The notes under the pieces: model-generated
The model's database searches: none
What the model was told of the DNA's origin: nothing
Seen by the model: only the letters and a program-made list of their open reading frames with translations
Part shown: piece after piece, positions 53,860 through 64,000 of the stretch
How positions within the stretch are numbered: the first letter of the stretch is position 1
Layout of the letters: each line of letters opens with the position of its first letter
Position numbers and translations under genes: made by a program
NCBI RefSeq assembly: GCF_027595985.1
Contig: NC_073306.1
Location: 81,641,599-81,705,598 of the forward strand
Direction: 5' to 3'
Source: Sorex araneus
Lineage: Eukaryota > Chordata > Mammalia > Eulipotyphla > Soricidae
Length of the DNA: 64,000 nt

Positions 53860-55364
53860 CCTGGCTTCTTAAACCGTGGGTTATGACCCCATATGGGGCT
53901 GTATAACTGAATGTTGGGGTCACAAAACTTTTGGTTTAAAATAAATGTATAATTTATTATCAATAGATGTTTGATTTGTATACTTATGTTGTATAAAAGT
54001 TTCTCAGGTGGAAGGAAATGAGAGTGAAAAAAAATTTAATAAGCCCGCATATAAATTTGTATTTAACCTCTTCACATTGTAAGAAATATAAGAAATATTT
54101 GATCCTCGGTACCCCCAGATGGGTTCCAGAAAAAAGACCAAAAAAAAAAAAAGAAGCAAATCTCTGTAAACTATTTTTTGTTTTGTTTTGTTTTGGGGGT
54201 GACACCCAGTGATGCTCAGAGCTTACTTTGGATCTGCACTCAGGAACTCTCCTGGTTGTGCTTCAGGAACCATATAAGATGCAACGGATCCAACCCAGGT
54301 TGACCGTGTGCAAGGCAAATGCCTTACAAACTGTACTAGCTCTCCAGCCCCAAGATATGTCAGCTTTTTATTCTATGGTTGCCTCTATATGTATTCTGAA
54401 TTCATTCTTAGTAAAACTAAAGAATCCTTCCAGTAAATTCAAATACGTTAGCCAGGTGTTCTGAGTTTGTCTTTTGTTTGTAGAGCCATTTCTCCTGTGG
54501 CTTCCAATCCTTTTTTGTTGAAGTTTAGAGCTCTTGTTTGCTGATCTTTCTGCATAGCTTCATTCTGAGGTTTTCGTTCACTTAGCATTTGATTCCAGCT
54601 TCCTAAGTCTTGTCATTAGATTTTCTTCTTGCAGTATTGCTTATCATTCTTATTTTCTTCTAAAATGGTTTTTATTTCTATAACTGTTTTTGCTTTTGTT
54701 TCACCTTAAATTTGTCAACTTGTATGCTTTTCATTTGATTCTCTTTTCATATATGGGTTTTTTTTTGGGGAGGGTTGGTTTTGGTTTTAATTTTTTTGGT
54801 CATACCACACCAGTGCTCAAAGCTTAATCCTGGTTCTGCACTCAGGAATCACTCCTGGTGGACCATATAGGATGCCAAGGATTGAATCCTGGTCAGCCTT
54901 GAGCAAGGCAAATGCCTTACCCACTGACTATCGCTCTGGCCACTCTTAATGTATGTTTTAAGAAATATTTTTGTTCTTTTTAACTTCCTTGAGGAACGAA
55001 AGTTCATATCTAAAAGTTTCATCAGTGTTTGGGGTAGCATTTTCTCTATATCAGTTTTAGCTGAGAGCGGGCCTAACCCAGCAGTACTCAGTGCCAAGGG
55101 CCACTCTTGGTGATACTTCCCCCAACAGTGGGCCTTGATGGTTTGCTGTTCACGCCTAGCAGTGCTGGGGCCACCAAGGCCAGTTCCAGTAGTGCTGGAT
55201 GTGGGGAGCACCATGCACATCTGGGAGTCTAAGTCAGGGCCTCTGGTATGCCATGCATGGCCCCCTCCAGCCCTCAGAGATATCTCTCATGACCTATTTA
55301 ATTAGCTTTTCTACCTTTTGTTCACGTGCTACTAGACTTAAAGCTTTTTTTTTTCCTTTTTTTT

Positions 55365-55529
55365 CTTTTTTGGGTCACACCTGGCAATGCACTAGGGTTA
55401 CTCTTGGCTCATGCACTTAAGAATTACTCCTGGCAGTGCTCGGGGGACCACATGGGATGCTGGGACTCGAACCCAGGTCGGCCATGTGCAAGGCAAACGC
55501 CCTACCCACTGTACTATCACTCCAGCCCT
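55365..55529 (-). repeat. SINE type A, well preserved
   Basis: TTTTTTGGGTCACACCTGGC, GGTCGGCCATGTGCAAGGCA, end CTATCACTCCAGCCC. TGCTACTAGACTTAAA before (about 55327) and GGGCTACTAGACTTAAAT after (about 55530) give a target duplication GCTACTAGACTTAAA. Confidence 0.94.
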
Positions 55530-57000
55530 GGGCTACTAGACTTAAATTCCATGTTGTGTCCTTTGAGATTCTTTCTGCTCATAAACATTCTATTGGATTG
55601 ATTGTCTGTGGTTTCCTTCCATTTATACCTGTATACTCTTTCAATTGTATTCTTGGAACTTCAGTGTGTATATATTCGTGTTATAAAATAAATTTAGTTT
55701 TTAAGAAGAGCAGAGAGGATTTTAATATTTAGCCCAAGATTAATTGAGATTCGTTGGAAACACAGAGTAGCCGAATTAAGAAGGGAGAAAATGCAGAATA
55801 AGGAGCGAGGCTGATTTGGACAGGTCTTTGAGGAAGGTGTTTTGTGAAGGAATAATAATTTGGTATCACAGACATTTATTGCAATCAAAGTCAACTAGAA
55901 GGGCTGGGAACAAAAAGAATGGTGCATATGTGTGGTATTTGTGGGATCCCGAGTTCAGGCCTGACACAAAAGGCTGCCCCCTGCGCAACACTGTGTATGT
56001 GGCCCATTTACCCTACACATCCCAAGCACTATACTGCCAGACTGAGCACAGCACCTATCAGGTCTCCGCCCTGGCTGAGGATTGCCAGCCAGAGGGACCC
56101 CAGCACAATGGAAGTGGCCCCAGTGTTTTATGCAAGTTGGGCTGGACAGATAACTCAGTGGACTGAGTAAATGCCTCTCATATAGGAGACCTGGATTTGA
56201 CCCCCAGGACCACATGCTGCTCCCAGCACTGTCAGGAGCATTGCTGGGTGGCCCTAAAACCAACAAAATTTAAAAACAGAAATAAGTAAAAGGTCAAGTA
56301 AAGTAGGAGTTGAGAGATATCCATTGAAATTGGCATTACAGAGATCCCTGGTGACATAAGTGCATTTTCTGTAGAATTGCCAGATTGCTACAAGTTGCTA
56401 ATAAGGAGAAGCTGGGCTATAATTAGAGTAAAGAAAAAGGAGAGAGGCCGGAGAGGTAGTACAGCAGGTTGGGTGTTTATTTTGCACACTGCTGGTCCGG
56501 GTTTGATCCGTGGAATCCTATGTGGTCCCCGGATCATTGCAAGCTGTGATTCCTGAGAGAAGAGCTACGAGTCAGCCCTGTGAATTGCCAGGGGTGGCCC
56601 CAAAATAAGAAGACAAAGGAGAAAAGAAAAAAGGGGAGGGAGATAGAGATATCAAGGGATTTTTTTTTAATGATGAGAAACCCTAGGTATGTTTTCAGTA
56701 ACGTCTCCAATGTGAGACTTATTGTTACTGTTTTTGGCATATCGAATACCCCATGCAGGGTATGTTTAAATGAAAACAAAAGTAACCAAATTAAAAAAAA
56801 ACCCACTGGAGAAAAAGGGATTGAAGATTCTCAGGAGAGTTGAAAGCAGAGATAGTTAATAGTATGAGATTTTCAAGAAAGCAGATAGGAAGTGAAGCAA
56901 ATTACCTAAGAAGCAATTTAGTAAGAGGAAGAAGACTGTAGTAGAACAGGCAGAAGAAGGAATAGAATCAAATGTAGTTTTGTTGCAAGGAGACACAGAT

Positions 57001-57005
<5 letters not shown>

Positions 57006-57031
<26 letters not shown>

Positions 57032-57196
57032 GCTTTTTGAGTCACACCTGGCAATGCACAGGGGTTACTCCTGGTTCTACACTCAGGAATTACTCCTGGC
57101 GGTGCTCAGGGGACCATATGGGATGCTGGAATTTGAACCCGGGTCGGCCGCGTGCAAGGCAAACGCCCTACCCGCTGTGCTATCACTCCAGCCCCC
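57006..57196 (-). repeat. SINE type A, young, 26-T tail
   Basis: 26 uninterrupted T, GCTTTTTGAGTCACACCTGG, GGGTCGGCCGCGTGCAAGGC, end ATCACTCCAGCCCC. The long clean tail suggests recent insertion. Confidence 0.95.
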
Positions 57197-57420
57197 ATTG
57201 TTATTTATTTTTATAAAATTGTTCACAGTGATTTATTACATTCAATATTCCAACACTAATCCCACCACCATTACATCTTCCCTTTACATTGTTTCCTATT
57301 TTCTCAACCACCACCCAAGCTTGCCCTAATAGCAGCCCTAAATGATTTATTTTGGATTGATTATTATTATTAATTCACTAAAAATGATCAAAAAATATTT
57401 TCTGAAAAAAAAAAGTGTGT

Positions 57421-57605
57421 GGGGGCTGTAGTGATAGCACAGTGGGTAGAGCATTTGCCTTGCACGAGGCCGACCTGGATTTAATTCCTAGCATCCTGTA
57501 TGGTCCCCTGAGCACCGCCAGGGTAATTCCTGAGTTCGGAGCCAGAAGTAACCCCTGTGCATCATGGGTGTGACCCAAAAAGCAAAAAAAAGAAAAAAAA
57601 AGAAA
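57421..57605 (+). repeat. SINE type A
   Basis: GGGGCTGTAGTGATAGCACA, CTTGCACGAGGCCGACC, ATGGGTGTGACCCAAAAAGC and an A-rich tail. AAAAGTGTG/AAAAGTATG flank it. It faces 57006-57196 in opposite orientation. Confidence 0.92.
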
Positions 57606-58356
57606 AGTATGAAGATTGTTGCATTGCACCCTGTTGTATCTTGAGCTCTTATATAAGAGATTACTAACATGTTGTTACAGATTAAGCCTAGAGTGTTAAT
57701 ATTTTTTTAATTGACATTGGTTGCCTTCTACTTTACATGCCATCCAATGTGGTGTGCTACTCCTGGTATATCAGTGATTCAGAGTATGAGATGTCATGTG
57801 CCCCCTTTTGCTCCAAGATTTCTAAAATTTTGATGGGATGATATAGCTGGGGTTAAATTTTTAACTGATTGGTGGCTTTGGAGTCCAGAAGCATTTCTGT
57901 AGCTTGCTGATCTCTTTCAAGATTTATTTATGAGTCTCTGGATTATGGCCGGTTAATAAGCTTATTCAGCACCAGAGGCAGTTCATGGGCATGATTGCCA
58001 CCAGGCTCTAGGAAGAACAGGGGGATGGAAGAGTTTACCTATCCCCAAGAATCAGCCATTTTTGTGAAGAAAACATTTTTTTCTTTTGAGATGAGAAGAA
58101 AGAACATTTTAGAAAGGGGAGAACTTTTACTATTATTTTGTTCAATTCTTGATGTGGCCCCCTCTATAAATATGTATATGACTGAACCACCTTTATTAAA
58201 ATTAAGTTTGTTTTTATATTTTAAAATAATTACTTCCTGATTTATATTTTGATTTTTGAAGTACTTAGTGGTACTGAATCATATAGTTGATTAAATATGT
58301 CTTTCTAAATAACAATGAGCTGTGACTAAACTTAAAATATTTGTGAAAACTCTAAG

Positions 58357-58499
58357 GTTTCAAAACTGGAACAAGACCTTCAAAAGCAAAAAGAAATTTC
58401 AAGTGAAAAATTGCGAAAAATGGAGGAGAAATGTGATGCAGCCACACATGAAGCAGATTTGAAAAGGCAAAAAATTGCTGAGCTCACGGGTACAGCCAG
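58357..58499 (+). CDS. CCDC18: CCDC18 coding exon 19 (last in window)
   Basis: CTCTAAG acceptor; [39 protein letters not shown] and IAELTGTA plus two bases, GTAAAG donor. Residues 822-868. The next exon was not found before 64000. Confidence 0.95.
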
Positions 58500-59596
58500 G
58501 TAAAGTCGATGGATTTGCCTGTATTTGTCTTCCTGTTGTTTAAGTATCACATCATATTCAGTGAAGCATTTGATTAAGGATTAATTTTTCCATAGTCTAT
58601 ATTCCTATAGTATTTTGTTTGTATATTTCTCTTATTCTTATTTTTTTTTGGGGGGGTGTTATAGTTCAATAACCACCACCACCACACCTCCCCACTTTTT
58701 TTCGGTTGGGGGCACACTCAGCTCAGGGCTTGCTCCTGGCTCTGCACTCAGGGATCACTCTCGGTGGTGCTCAAGGGACCGGATGTGGTGCTGGAGACGA
58801 ACCTGGATTGGCCATGTGAGAGTCTGTACTGTACTATCTCTCCGGCCCCAAACAACCCTTAACTCTCCTTCTATGTTGTAAGTACCCTAAGACCAAAATA
58901 ATATTTGTTAAGGTTCTACACAGCAGTTATATGCAGCAGAGACATACACATTACCAGTGTGGCCCTAAAACCAATAAAATTAAACATAGGCAGCCACAAA
59001 TGCAGTCTCCTCACCACACTTAAAATTACACACACTTATCTTACATTATATCAACCCCAATTCCATAGACTTAAAAATCACTTTATAATTTTATACCAGA
59101 CACCATAAGAAGCTACAGATTTCCAGCTCATCACCTGCTCATATTAACACCAAAACCTCTGTATATATTCTGGTCTCTTCCCCCACCCTATCCCAACTTC
59201 TAAAACGCTCCCACTGTACTCTGTCTTTTGGAATTCAAAGTCCACCCTTAGAAATAGTTCTCTGAGATGTTTTCTATCTCCTCCTTTCTGACTGTAATAG
59301 ATTTCCGAGTTCCTTCTCAGAAAAGGCATTGCTTTTCCTCTGCAGCTCTGAAAACATCATACTGTGGCATTGTACTTCGTATATCATACATCCATTATAT
59401 GTTCTCTTATCATCACTCTCTGCTGACCTCTGCTGGCCACGTCATTTATTGTTGCTCTGTCCTGCATCAGTCTTATCGTGGCATCCTAGTATACATCTGA
59501 CTGATTTTTCAGGCCCAGAGCCTCTCTTTAAATTTTTACTTTATTTATTTAGTTTTTTTGGGTCACACCTTGCAATGCTCCCCTGAGCCTCTTTTT

Positions 59597-60135
59597 AAAA
59601 ACTCATCTCCTCTCCATGCCCACGTGGATTGGGACTGGGCCTCCTCCCCCCAGGTCCCCAGTTTTCCAGCAGCTTGTCAGTCACACCCACAAAATGCCCC
59701 TGGCGCCATGTAATCTCATAAATGACCAAGACTCAGAGACTATAAACTAAAGCTCCTGGAAGAGAATGGCACAGAATTTCCTGGACATTCTATCCATAAC
59801 AAGCATAATAAGCAATATATAACAAATTGTCTAGCATTGCCTTTTCTGCAGGTTGGAACGGGGCGGGGGGTAGAGGGGGAATACTGGGGATTTTGGTGGT
59901 GGGAAAGGTGCACTGGTGAAGGGATGGGTGTTTGATGATTTTATGAACGAAGCTCAAACATGAAAACTTTGTAACTGTATCTCATGGTGAATCAATAAAA
60001 AGGGGGGAAAATAGTAATAAAATAATAAAATAAAATTAACATTCTGAATAATAAAAAAAGTAATGTGGAGTTCATGCCCAATTCAATCAGCTTAATCAAT
60101 GGCTGAATAAATAGCAATACTCCTACAATGTTAAA

Positions 60136-60175
<40 letters not shown>

Positions 60176-60187
60176 AACTCATCTCCT
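59597..60187 (+). mobile_element. 5'-truncated L1 with 15-bp target duplication and extra 3' segment
   Basis: AAAAACTCATCTCCT occurs perfectly at 59597-59611 and 60173-60187. Inside, the L1 3' end (GCACTGGTGAAGGGATGGGT, GTATCTCATGGTGAATCAAT, AAAAAGGGGGG) is followed by a further roughly 100 bp and a (TAA)n tail, compatible with a 3' transduction. Confidence 0.82.
60132..60172. repeat. (TAA)n microsatellite
   Basis: About 13 TAA units at the very end of the L1 insertion, acting as its terminal A-rich tail. Confidence 0.92.
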
Positions 60188-60362
60188 GGGCCAGAATTAT
60201 AGTACAGTATAGAACTATAGTACAGGTTGGATGTTTGCCCTGCATGTGCCTGACCTGAGTTTGATCCCCAGTATCCCATAATTTTCCCTGAACACTGCCA
60301 GGAGTGATCCCTGAGTGCTGAGCACCACTGGTTATGGCTCCAAAATCAAAACAAAAAATAAA
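60188..60362 (+). repeat. SINE type A, diverged
   Basis: GGGCCAGAATTATAGTACAG with a 16-bp internal repeat of TAGAACTATAGTACAG, GAGTTTGATCCCCAGTATCC, end GGTTATGGCTCCAAAATC. It inserted next to the L1 target site. Confidence 0.85.
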
Positions 60363-60529
60363 ATAAGACCTCAACTCCCCTGATGTTGTATAACTCAGCC
60401 ACTTTACTTACATAATTTACCCTAAATCTCAGCACCACAAATCTCTAATTTTTAATAATCTGAATATTATGCATATGTACCCATATTATCAGCTCATTCC
60501 CTTTATTTTTTTAAAATTTATTTATTATT

Positions 60530-60703
60530 ATTATTTTTTGCTTTTTGAGTCACACCCAGTGATGCATAGGGGTTACTCCTGGCTCTGTACTCAGGAATTA
60601 CCCCGGCAATGCTCAGGGGACCATATGGGATGCTGGGAATAGAACCTGGGTCAGTGCCTGCAAGGCAAATGCCCTACCCACTGTGCTATCGCTCCAGCCC
60701 CCA
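60530..60703 (-). repeat. SINE type A, well preserved
   Basis: TTATTATTATTTTTTGCTTT, GAGTCACACCCAGTGATGCA, end CTATCGCTCCAGCCCC. CAGCTCATTCCCTTTA is found before (about 60490) and after (about 60703), the target duplication. Confidence 0.93.
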
Positions 60704-61594
60704 GCTCATTCCCTTTAATATTCACAATTAATTCTTTGACTGAACCAGGACCTCCAGTTTATCACTTTTACCATAGTATTTTCTTTTTCTTTCTTTGATA
60801 CATATTATTATGGTTTAAGTGACATGGTTACAAAGTAGTGTTAATATTTTTTGGTTTGTATTATGTTTTTGTTTGAGGGCCACACTCAGCAGTGCTTACA
60901 GATTATTCTTGCTCTGCACTCAGGATTCACTTCTGGCAGAACCCAGGGAACAATATGGGGTGCTAGGGATTTAGCCCAGATTGGCCACCTGCAAGGCAAG
61001 TGCCCTACCTGCTCTAATATTGCTCTAGCCCTAGAGGATTTTAATGTCCTCAACTCATAGGACATTATAAAGAACCATAATTCCCACCGCTAACTTTATA
61101 TTACTTCTAGTCCATGGGGACTATAAGTCCTCATCCCCCATTTCCCTCCTCCAACTTGGTAATCTCAGTTTTATAATTCAGGACCAGGAAGTTATCATCA
61201 TTCGACTCTATTCCCTTATTTGTCTCTTTATACTATGCTGAGTGAGATCATCTGGTGTTTGTCCTGATCACTCTTACCTACTTCACTCAACATGATACCC
61301 TCACAGTCCATCCACAATGCAGCAAGCTATAAGTAATTTTGTCTTCTCCTATAGCTGTATAGTATTCCACTGTGTATATATGCCATACCTTCTTGATCAC
61401 TCATCTCATTGAACATTTCAGTTATATATATATATGCTGACTATTATACTAAGAATTTCAGTGAATATGGGTGTGCATATTTTTTTTCAAATTAATGTTT
61501 TGTGTTTGGGGGATTGATAAGTGCCAAGAAATGGAATTTGTGGGTCATGTAAAGACTCTTTCTTGGGGGGGTCATATAAAGACTCCTTCTTGGG

Positions 61595-61775
61595 GACTTG
61601 AGCAATAGCACAGCAGGTAGCGCATTTGCCTTGCATGCAGCCAACCTGGGTTCAATTCCCAGCATCCCATATGGTCCCCTGAGTACCACCAGGGGTAATT
61701 CCTGAGTGCAGAGCCAGAAGTAACCCTTGAGCATCTCCAGGTGTAACCCCCCCCCCAAAAAAAAAAAAACCCAAA
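61595..61775 (+). repeat. SINE type A inside old L1
   Basis: GGGGACTTGAGCAATAGCAC, B box GGTTCAATTCC, CTCCAGGTGTAACCCCCCCC and 12 A. Preceded by two tandem copies of a 25-bp piece (GTCATRTAAAGACTCYTTCT) and followed by ACTCTTTCTTA. Confidence 0.92.
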
Positions 61776-62655
61776 ACTCTTTCTTACCTTTTTTTTTTTT
61801 TCAGTAATCTTCATGGTGTCCACAGAGGGTTAATTAGACAAAATTCTGCCAACAGAGAATGAGAGTTCCTTTTTTACCACATGCTCACCAACACCAGTTT
61901 TTTTTTCTAGTATTTTTTTAGTAGTATGCCATTCTCAGTAGTGTGAGATGATACCTCATTGCTTTAATTTGCATGTTCCTGATAATAAATGATGTTGAAC
62001 ACTTTTTCATATGTCTGCTTGTCACCCACATGAAGGTGTCTGTTCCTGTTTTCTTATTTTTTGATGTAGTTTTTTGTTGTTGTGTTTCATGAGTGTTTAT
62101 ATATCTTGGCCATTAGTCATTTACTTGATATGTTGTACAAATATTCTCTTTTATTCAGTAAAGTGCCTTTTCTTTTTAGCATGGGTTTCTTTTCCCATGT
62201 AAAAACTTTCAAATTTGATGTAGTCCCATTTGTTTCTTTTCATTGTCTTTGACAATGGAGTCAAACCAATGAAGGCTCCTTTGAGTTCCATATTCTGGAG
62301 TGTTATACCTGTGTTTTTCTAATTGTATTTTATGAATTCTGATCTAATTTTAGGTCTTTAATAAACTTTGAATTTTTGTATGTGGTGTGAGATACCACAC
62401 CCAGTTCCTTTATTTGCATGTACCTATCCAGTTTTCCTGATACCATTTTGCTGAAGAGGCTTTCCTTGCTCGACTCTATGCACCCTGCTTCTTTGACAGA
62501 GGAGCTTCATCTGGTTGTGCTCAGGGCTGACTCTTAGTTCTGCACTTGGGGATCACTTCCTGCAGGTCTTGGGGACCATAGCGATGCCAGACGTCTAACC
62601 CATGGGTCAGCTGCTTGCAAAGCAAATGCTCTTCGCTATGGCCCCAGGTTGATTT

Positions 62656-62815
62656 TAGTAAATGAAACTTACTTAGAAAAATGTCAGAGGAGAGCAAGAG
62701 GAAATACATTTTTGCAAGAGAACATGCGCTTATTTCAGAGTAGATAGAGCAAGAAAAGAACCATGGAGACAAGCAAGCAACACACATGTTCAAGGAAGGA
62801 CACAGGCTTGGAGAG
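62656..62815 (+). repeat. Unassigned dispersed repeat, copy 2
   Basis: GTCAGAGGAGAGCAAGAGG, ACATGTTCAAGGAAGGACAC, AGGCTTGGAGAGTC; block order resembles 25975-26105. Confidence 0.45.
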
Positions 62816-63041
62816 TCTTTGGGGCATTATTGAAATGGAGTTGTCTTTTTTACTTCCTAGCTTGTTATTTACATGCTGAAATGTAGCAGTTGTATGCCAA
62901 TTTTATAGACTGCTACAGTGCTGCACTCGTTTGCTGTCATTCATATAATTTTAGTGGAGTCTTTATGACCTTCTGTGCATGTATTATCATGTCATATGCA
63001 AAAAAGAGATAGCTTAATTCTTCTTTGCCAATTTAGACTTT

Positions 63042-63148
63042 TCTCTCTTTTTCTTTCTCTTTCCCTCCCTCCCTCTCTCCTTTTTTCTCTCTTTCTCTCC
63101 CTTCCTCCATTCTTTCCTTCCTTAGCTCCCTTCTTTCCTTCCTTCTTG
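63042..63148. repeat. CT-rich simple sequence
   Basis: TCTTTC/CCTC mixture of about 105 bp, pyrimidine only apart from scattered A; inserted in old L1 sequence. Confidence 0.85.
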
Positions 63149-63621
63149 CAGTGGACATTCATGCCTTGTGCCTGATCTCAGAGGGAAGGCTTTCAGTCTT
63201 TTATTATTGAATATGATGTTGACTATCAGTTTGTTGTCAATGTGGAATTATTATTTTGAGAAATGTTTCTCTTGTTTTACTCCTTCATTGATGTCATGTA
63301 CCTAGACTTCATGGGCACTGATTTGATTTTCCATTCTTTCATTCTTCAGTTGAGTCCTGCTACTCTATTTTTTTATTTATTTCATTTATAATACTATTAT
63401 AGTACTATTAATAATTGTTTTTCATGGACTCTTGCTGTTCCTGAGTTGGGGGTGGGTTATTGGTCCATCTGAGTTGACCCGAGTGTCCCCTGGGTGTGTT
63501 CGAGGTTGATCATCATCCCCCCCCGCCCTGGATGGCTGATGGTGACAGACGGACAAAGAAGGGAACAGGGGCCATCAGGCTGATTGGTAATCACTGGGTT
63601 GGGGGCAGTGGCAGTTACCCA

Positions 63622-63893
63622 TAGGTGTGGTAGACATTATTGCACTGTAACACTGTCGTCCCATTGTTCATCAATTTGCTCCAGCAGGTACCAGTAACAT
63701 CACCATTGTGAGACTTCTTGCTACTTTTTTGGGCATATCAAATACGCCATGGGTAGCTTGCCAGGCTCTGCCATGTGGGCAGGATACTCTCGGTAGCTTG
63801 CCAGGCTCTCCGAGAGGGACAGAGGAATTGAACCTGGGTTAGCCGCGTGCAAGGCGTTTGCCCTACCCGCTGTGCTATGCTCCAGTCCAGAAC
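63622..63893 (-). repeat. SINE type B, well preserved
   Basis: Minus-strand copy: TTGCACTGTAACACTGTCGT (tail), GGGCATATCAAATACGCCAT, CTCGGTAGCTTGCCAGGCTC, TCCGAGAGGGACAGAGG, then head GTTAGCCGCGTGCAAGGCGT and CTATGCTCCAGTCC. Confidence 0.92.
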
Positions 63894-64000
63894 ATTATTA
63901 TAAACAGTAAACATATGTAAAGCCCTTCCTTCAGGGGAAGTTCTAGGAGATACTCAAGGACAAAATCTCATTTTAAGTGTTCATCATTCTAGATTCCTGC

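Larger units (their letters stand above)
53352..58356 (+). other. CCDC18: CCDC18 intron 18
   Basis: Other repeat pieces: minus SINEs at about 54190-54350 and 54790-54945, SINE-like sequence at about 55060-55290 and 55950-56265, plus SINE at about 56445-56610, a type B fragment at 56712-56760 (minus), an L1 3' fragment at about 57205-57330 (minus). Stretches 54360-54760, 55540-55900 and 57610-58350 show nothing firm. Confidence 0.65.
61090..63360 (-). mobile_element. Old L1 (ORF2 end and 3' region), broken
   Basis: In minus orientation. Plus-strand words typical of antisense L1: TGAGTGAGATCATCTGGTG, TAGTATTCCACTGTGTATAT, AGTGTGAGATGATACCTCAT, TTGAACACTTTTTCATATG, CATTTTGCTGAAGAGGC, then TTTAGTGGAGTCTTTATG and TGATCTCAGAGGGAAGGCTT (ORF2 region). 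Interrupted by a SINE (61595-61770), another at about 62510-62645, an unassigned repeat and a CT-rich tract. Non-coding. Confidence 0.8.
12930..64000 (+). other. CCDC18: CCDC18 gene, 5' part (18 coding exons in the window)
   Basis: CCDC18 is a long coiled-coil protein reported among centriolar-satellite/centrosome proteins; its biochemical role is not well defined. Here 18 coding exons (17125-58499) splice in frame into about 868 residues. The first about 100 are serine- and asparagine-rich with no strong heptads; from about residue 105 the sequence is almost continuous coiled coil rich in E, K, Q and L, with a five-glutamine run in exon 18. Family length is about 1450 residues, so the remaining exons lie right of the window. 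All introns have AG acceptors and GT donors except intron 16 (GC donor). Identity rests on strong agreement with remembered mammalian CCDC18 (start MESSSSNF) and on head-to-head placement with TMED5. No frameshift or stop was seen in any exon. Confidence 0.95.
58500..64000 (+). other. CCDC18: CCDC18 intron 19 (part)
   Basis: Decayed SINEs at about 58690-58850 (minus), 59555-59590 (fragment), 60875-61030 (minus) and 62510-62645 (minus) besides listed elements. About 58900-59510 has no recognised repeat; several short open frames there are chance. Confidence 0.65.

Noticed and set aside
40260-64000. Searched for a working L1 or retroviral gene.
   Set aside because: Only broken fragments were seen: ORF2 start at 39673-40287 with a frameshift, antisense ORF2 end at 61090-63360, and a solo LTR without internal genes.
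63360-64000. Looked for CCDC18 exon 20 (expected to begin QVKIEMDQ).
   Set aside because: No matching reading frame with an acceptor was found before the window ends.

Overview
This is mammalian nuclear DNA, most likely from a shrew (Soricidae, probably Sorex). The main reason is a very dense tRNA-derived SINE family whose copies run from GGCTGGAGCGATAGCACAG to TGTGACCC plus an A-run; I know this family from shrew genomes. About 100 copies, intact to badly decayed, can be picked out by eye. No prokaryotic, viral or CRISPR features were seen.

Two protein-coding genes lie head to head around one CpG island at about 11.88-13.13 kb. On the minus strand is the 5' part of TMED5, a p24-family cargo receptor of the early secretory pathway: exon 1 (12206-12397), exon 2 (6847-6944) and exon 3 (734-917). 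The exons with the end of the coiled coil, the membrane segment and the cytoplasmic tail lie left of the window. On the plus strand is CCDC18, a long coiled-coil protein. A probable noncoding first exon ends near 13090, the start codon is at 17125, and 18 coding exons were placed up to 58499. They join in frame and encode about 868 residues, roughly the first 60% of the protein. The same TMED5-CCDC18 neighbourhood exists on human chromosome 1p22, which supports both calls.

The rest is intron filled with retroelements: SINE type A (poly-A tail), a longer SINE type B (shared tRNA-like head, different body, CAGTGA-type tail), LINE-1 pieces (several with visible target-site duplications, one with an inverted 5' segment), a 517-bp solo LTR with a perfect 6-bp target duplication, and microsatellites.

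I found no convincing new biological system. The best leads are structural: (i) short direct duplications of intronic sequence on both sides of CCDC18 exons 6, 7 and 15; (ii) SINE pairs separated by three copies of one target site; (iii) an L1 insertion starting about 20 bp from a CCDC18 splice donor; (iv) a GC-AG intron and other unusual splice sites in CCDC18; (v) a tight G-quadruplex and GC-box tandem repeat in the shared promoter. All boundaries were read by eye; no alignment or database search was run.
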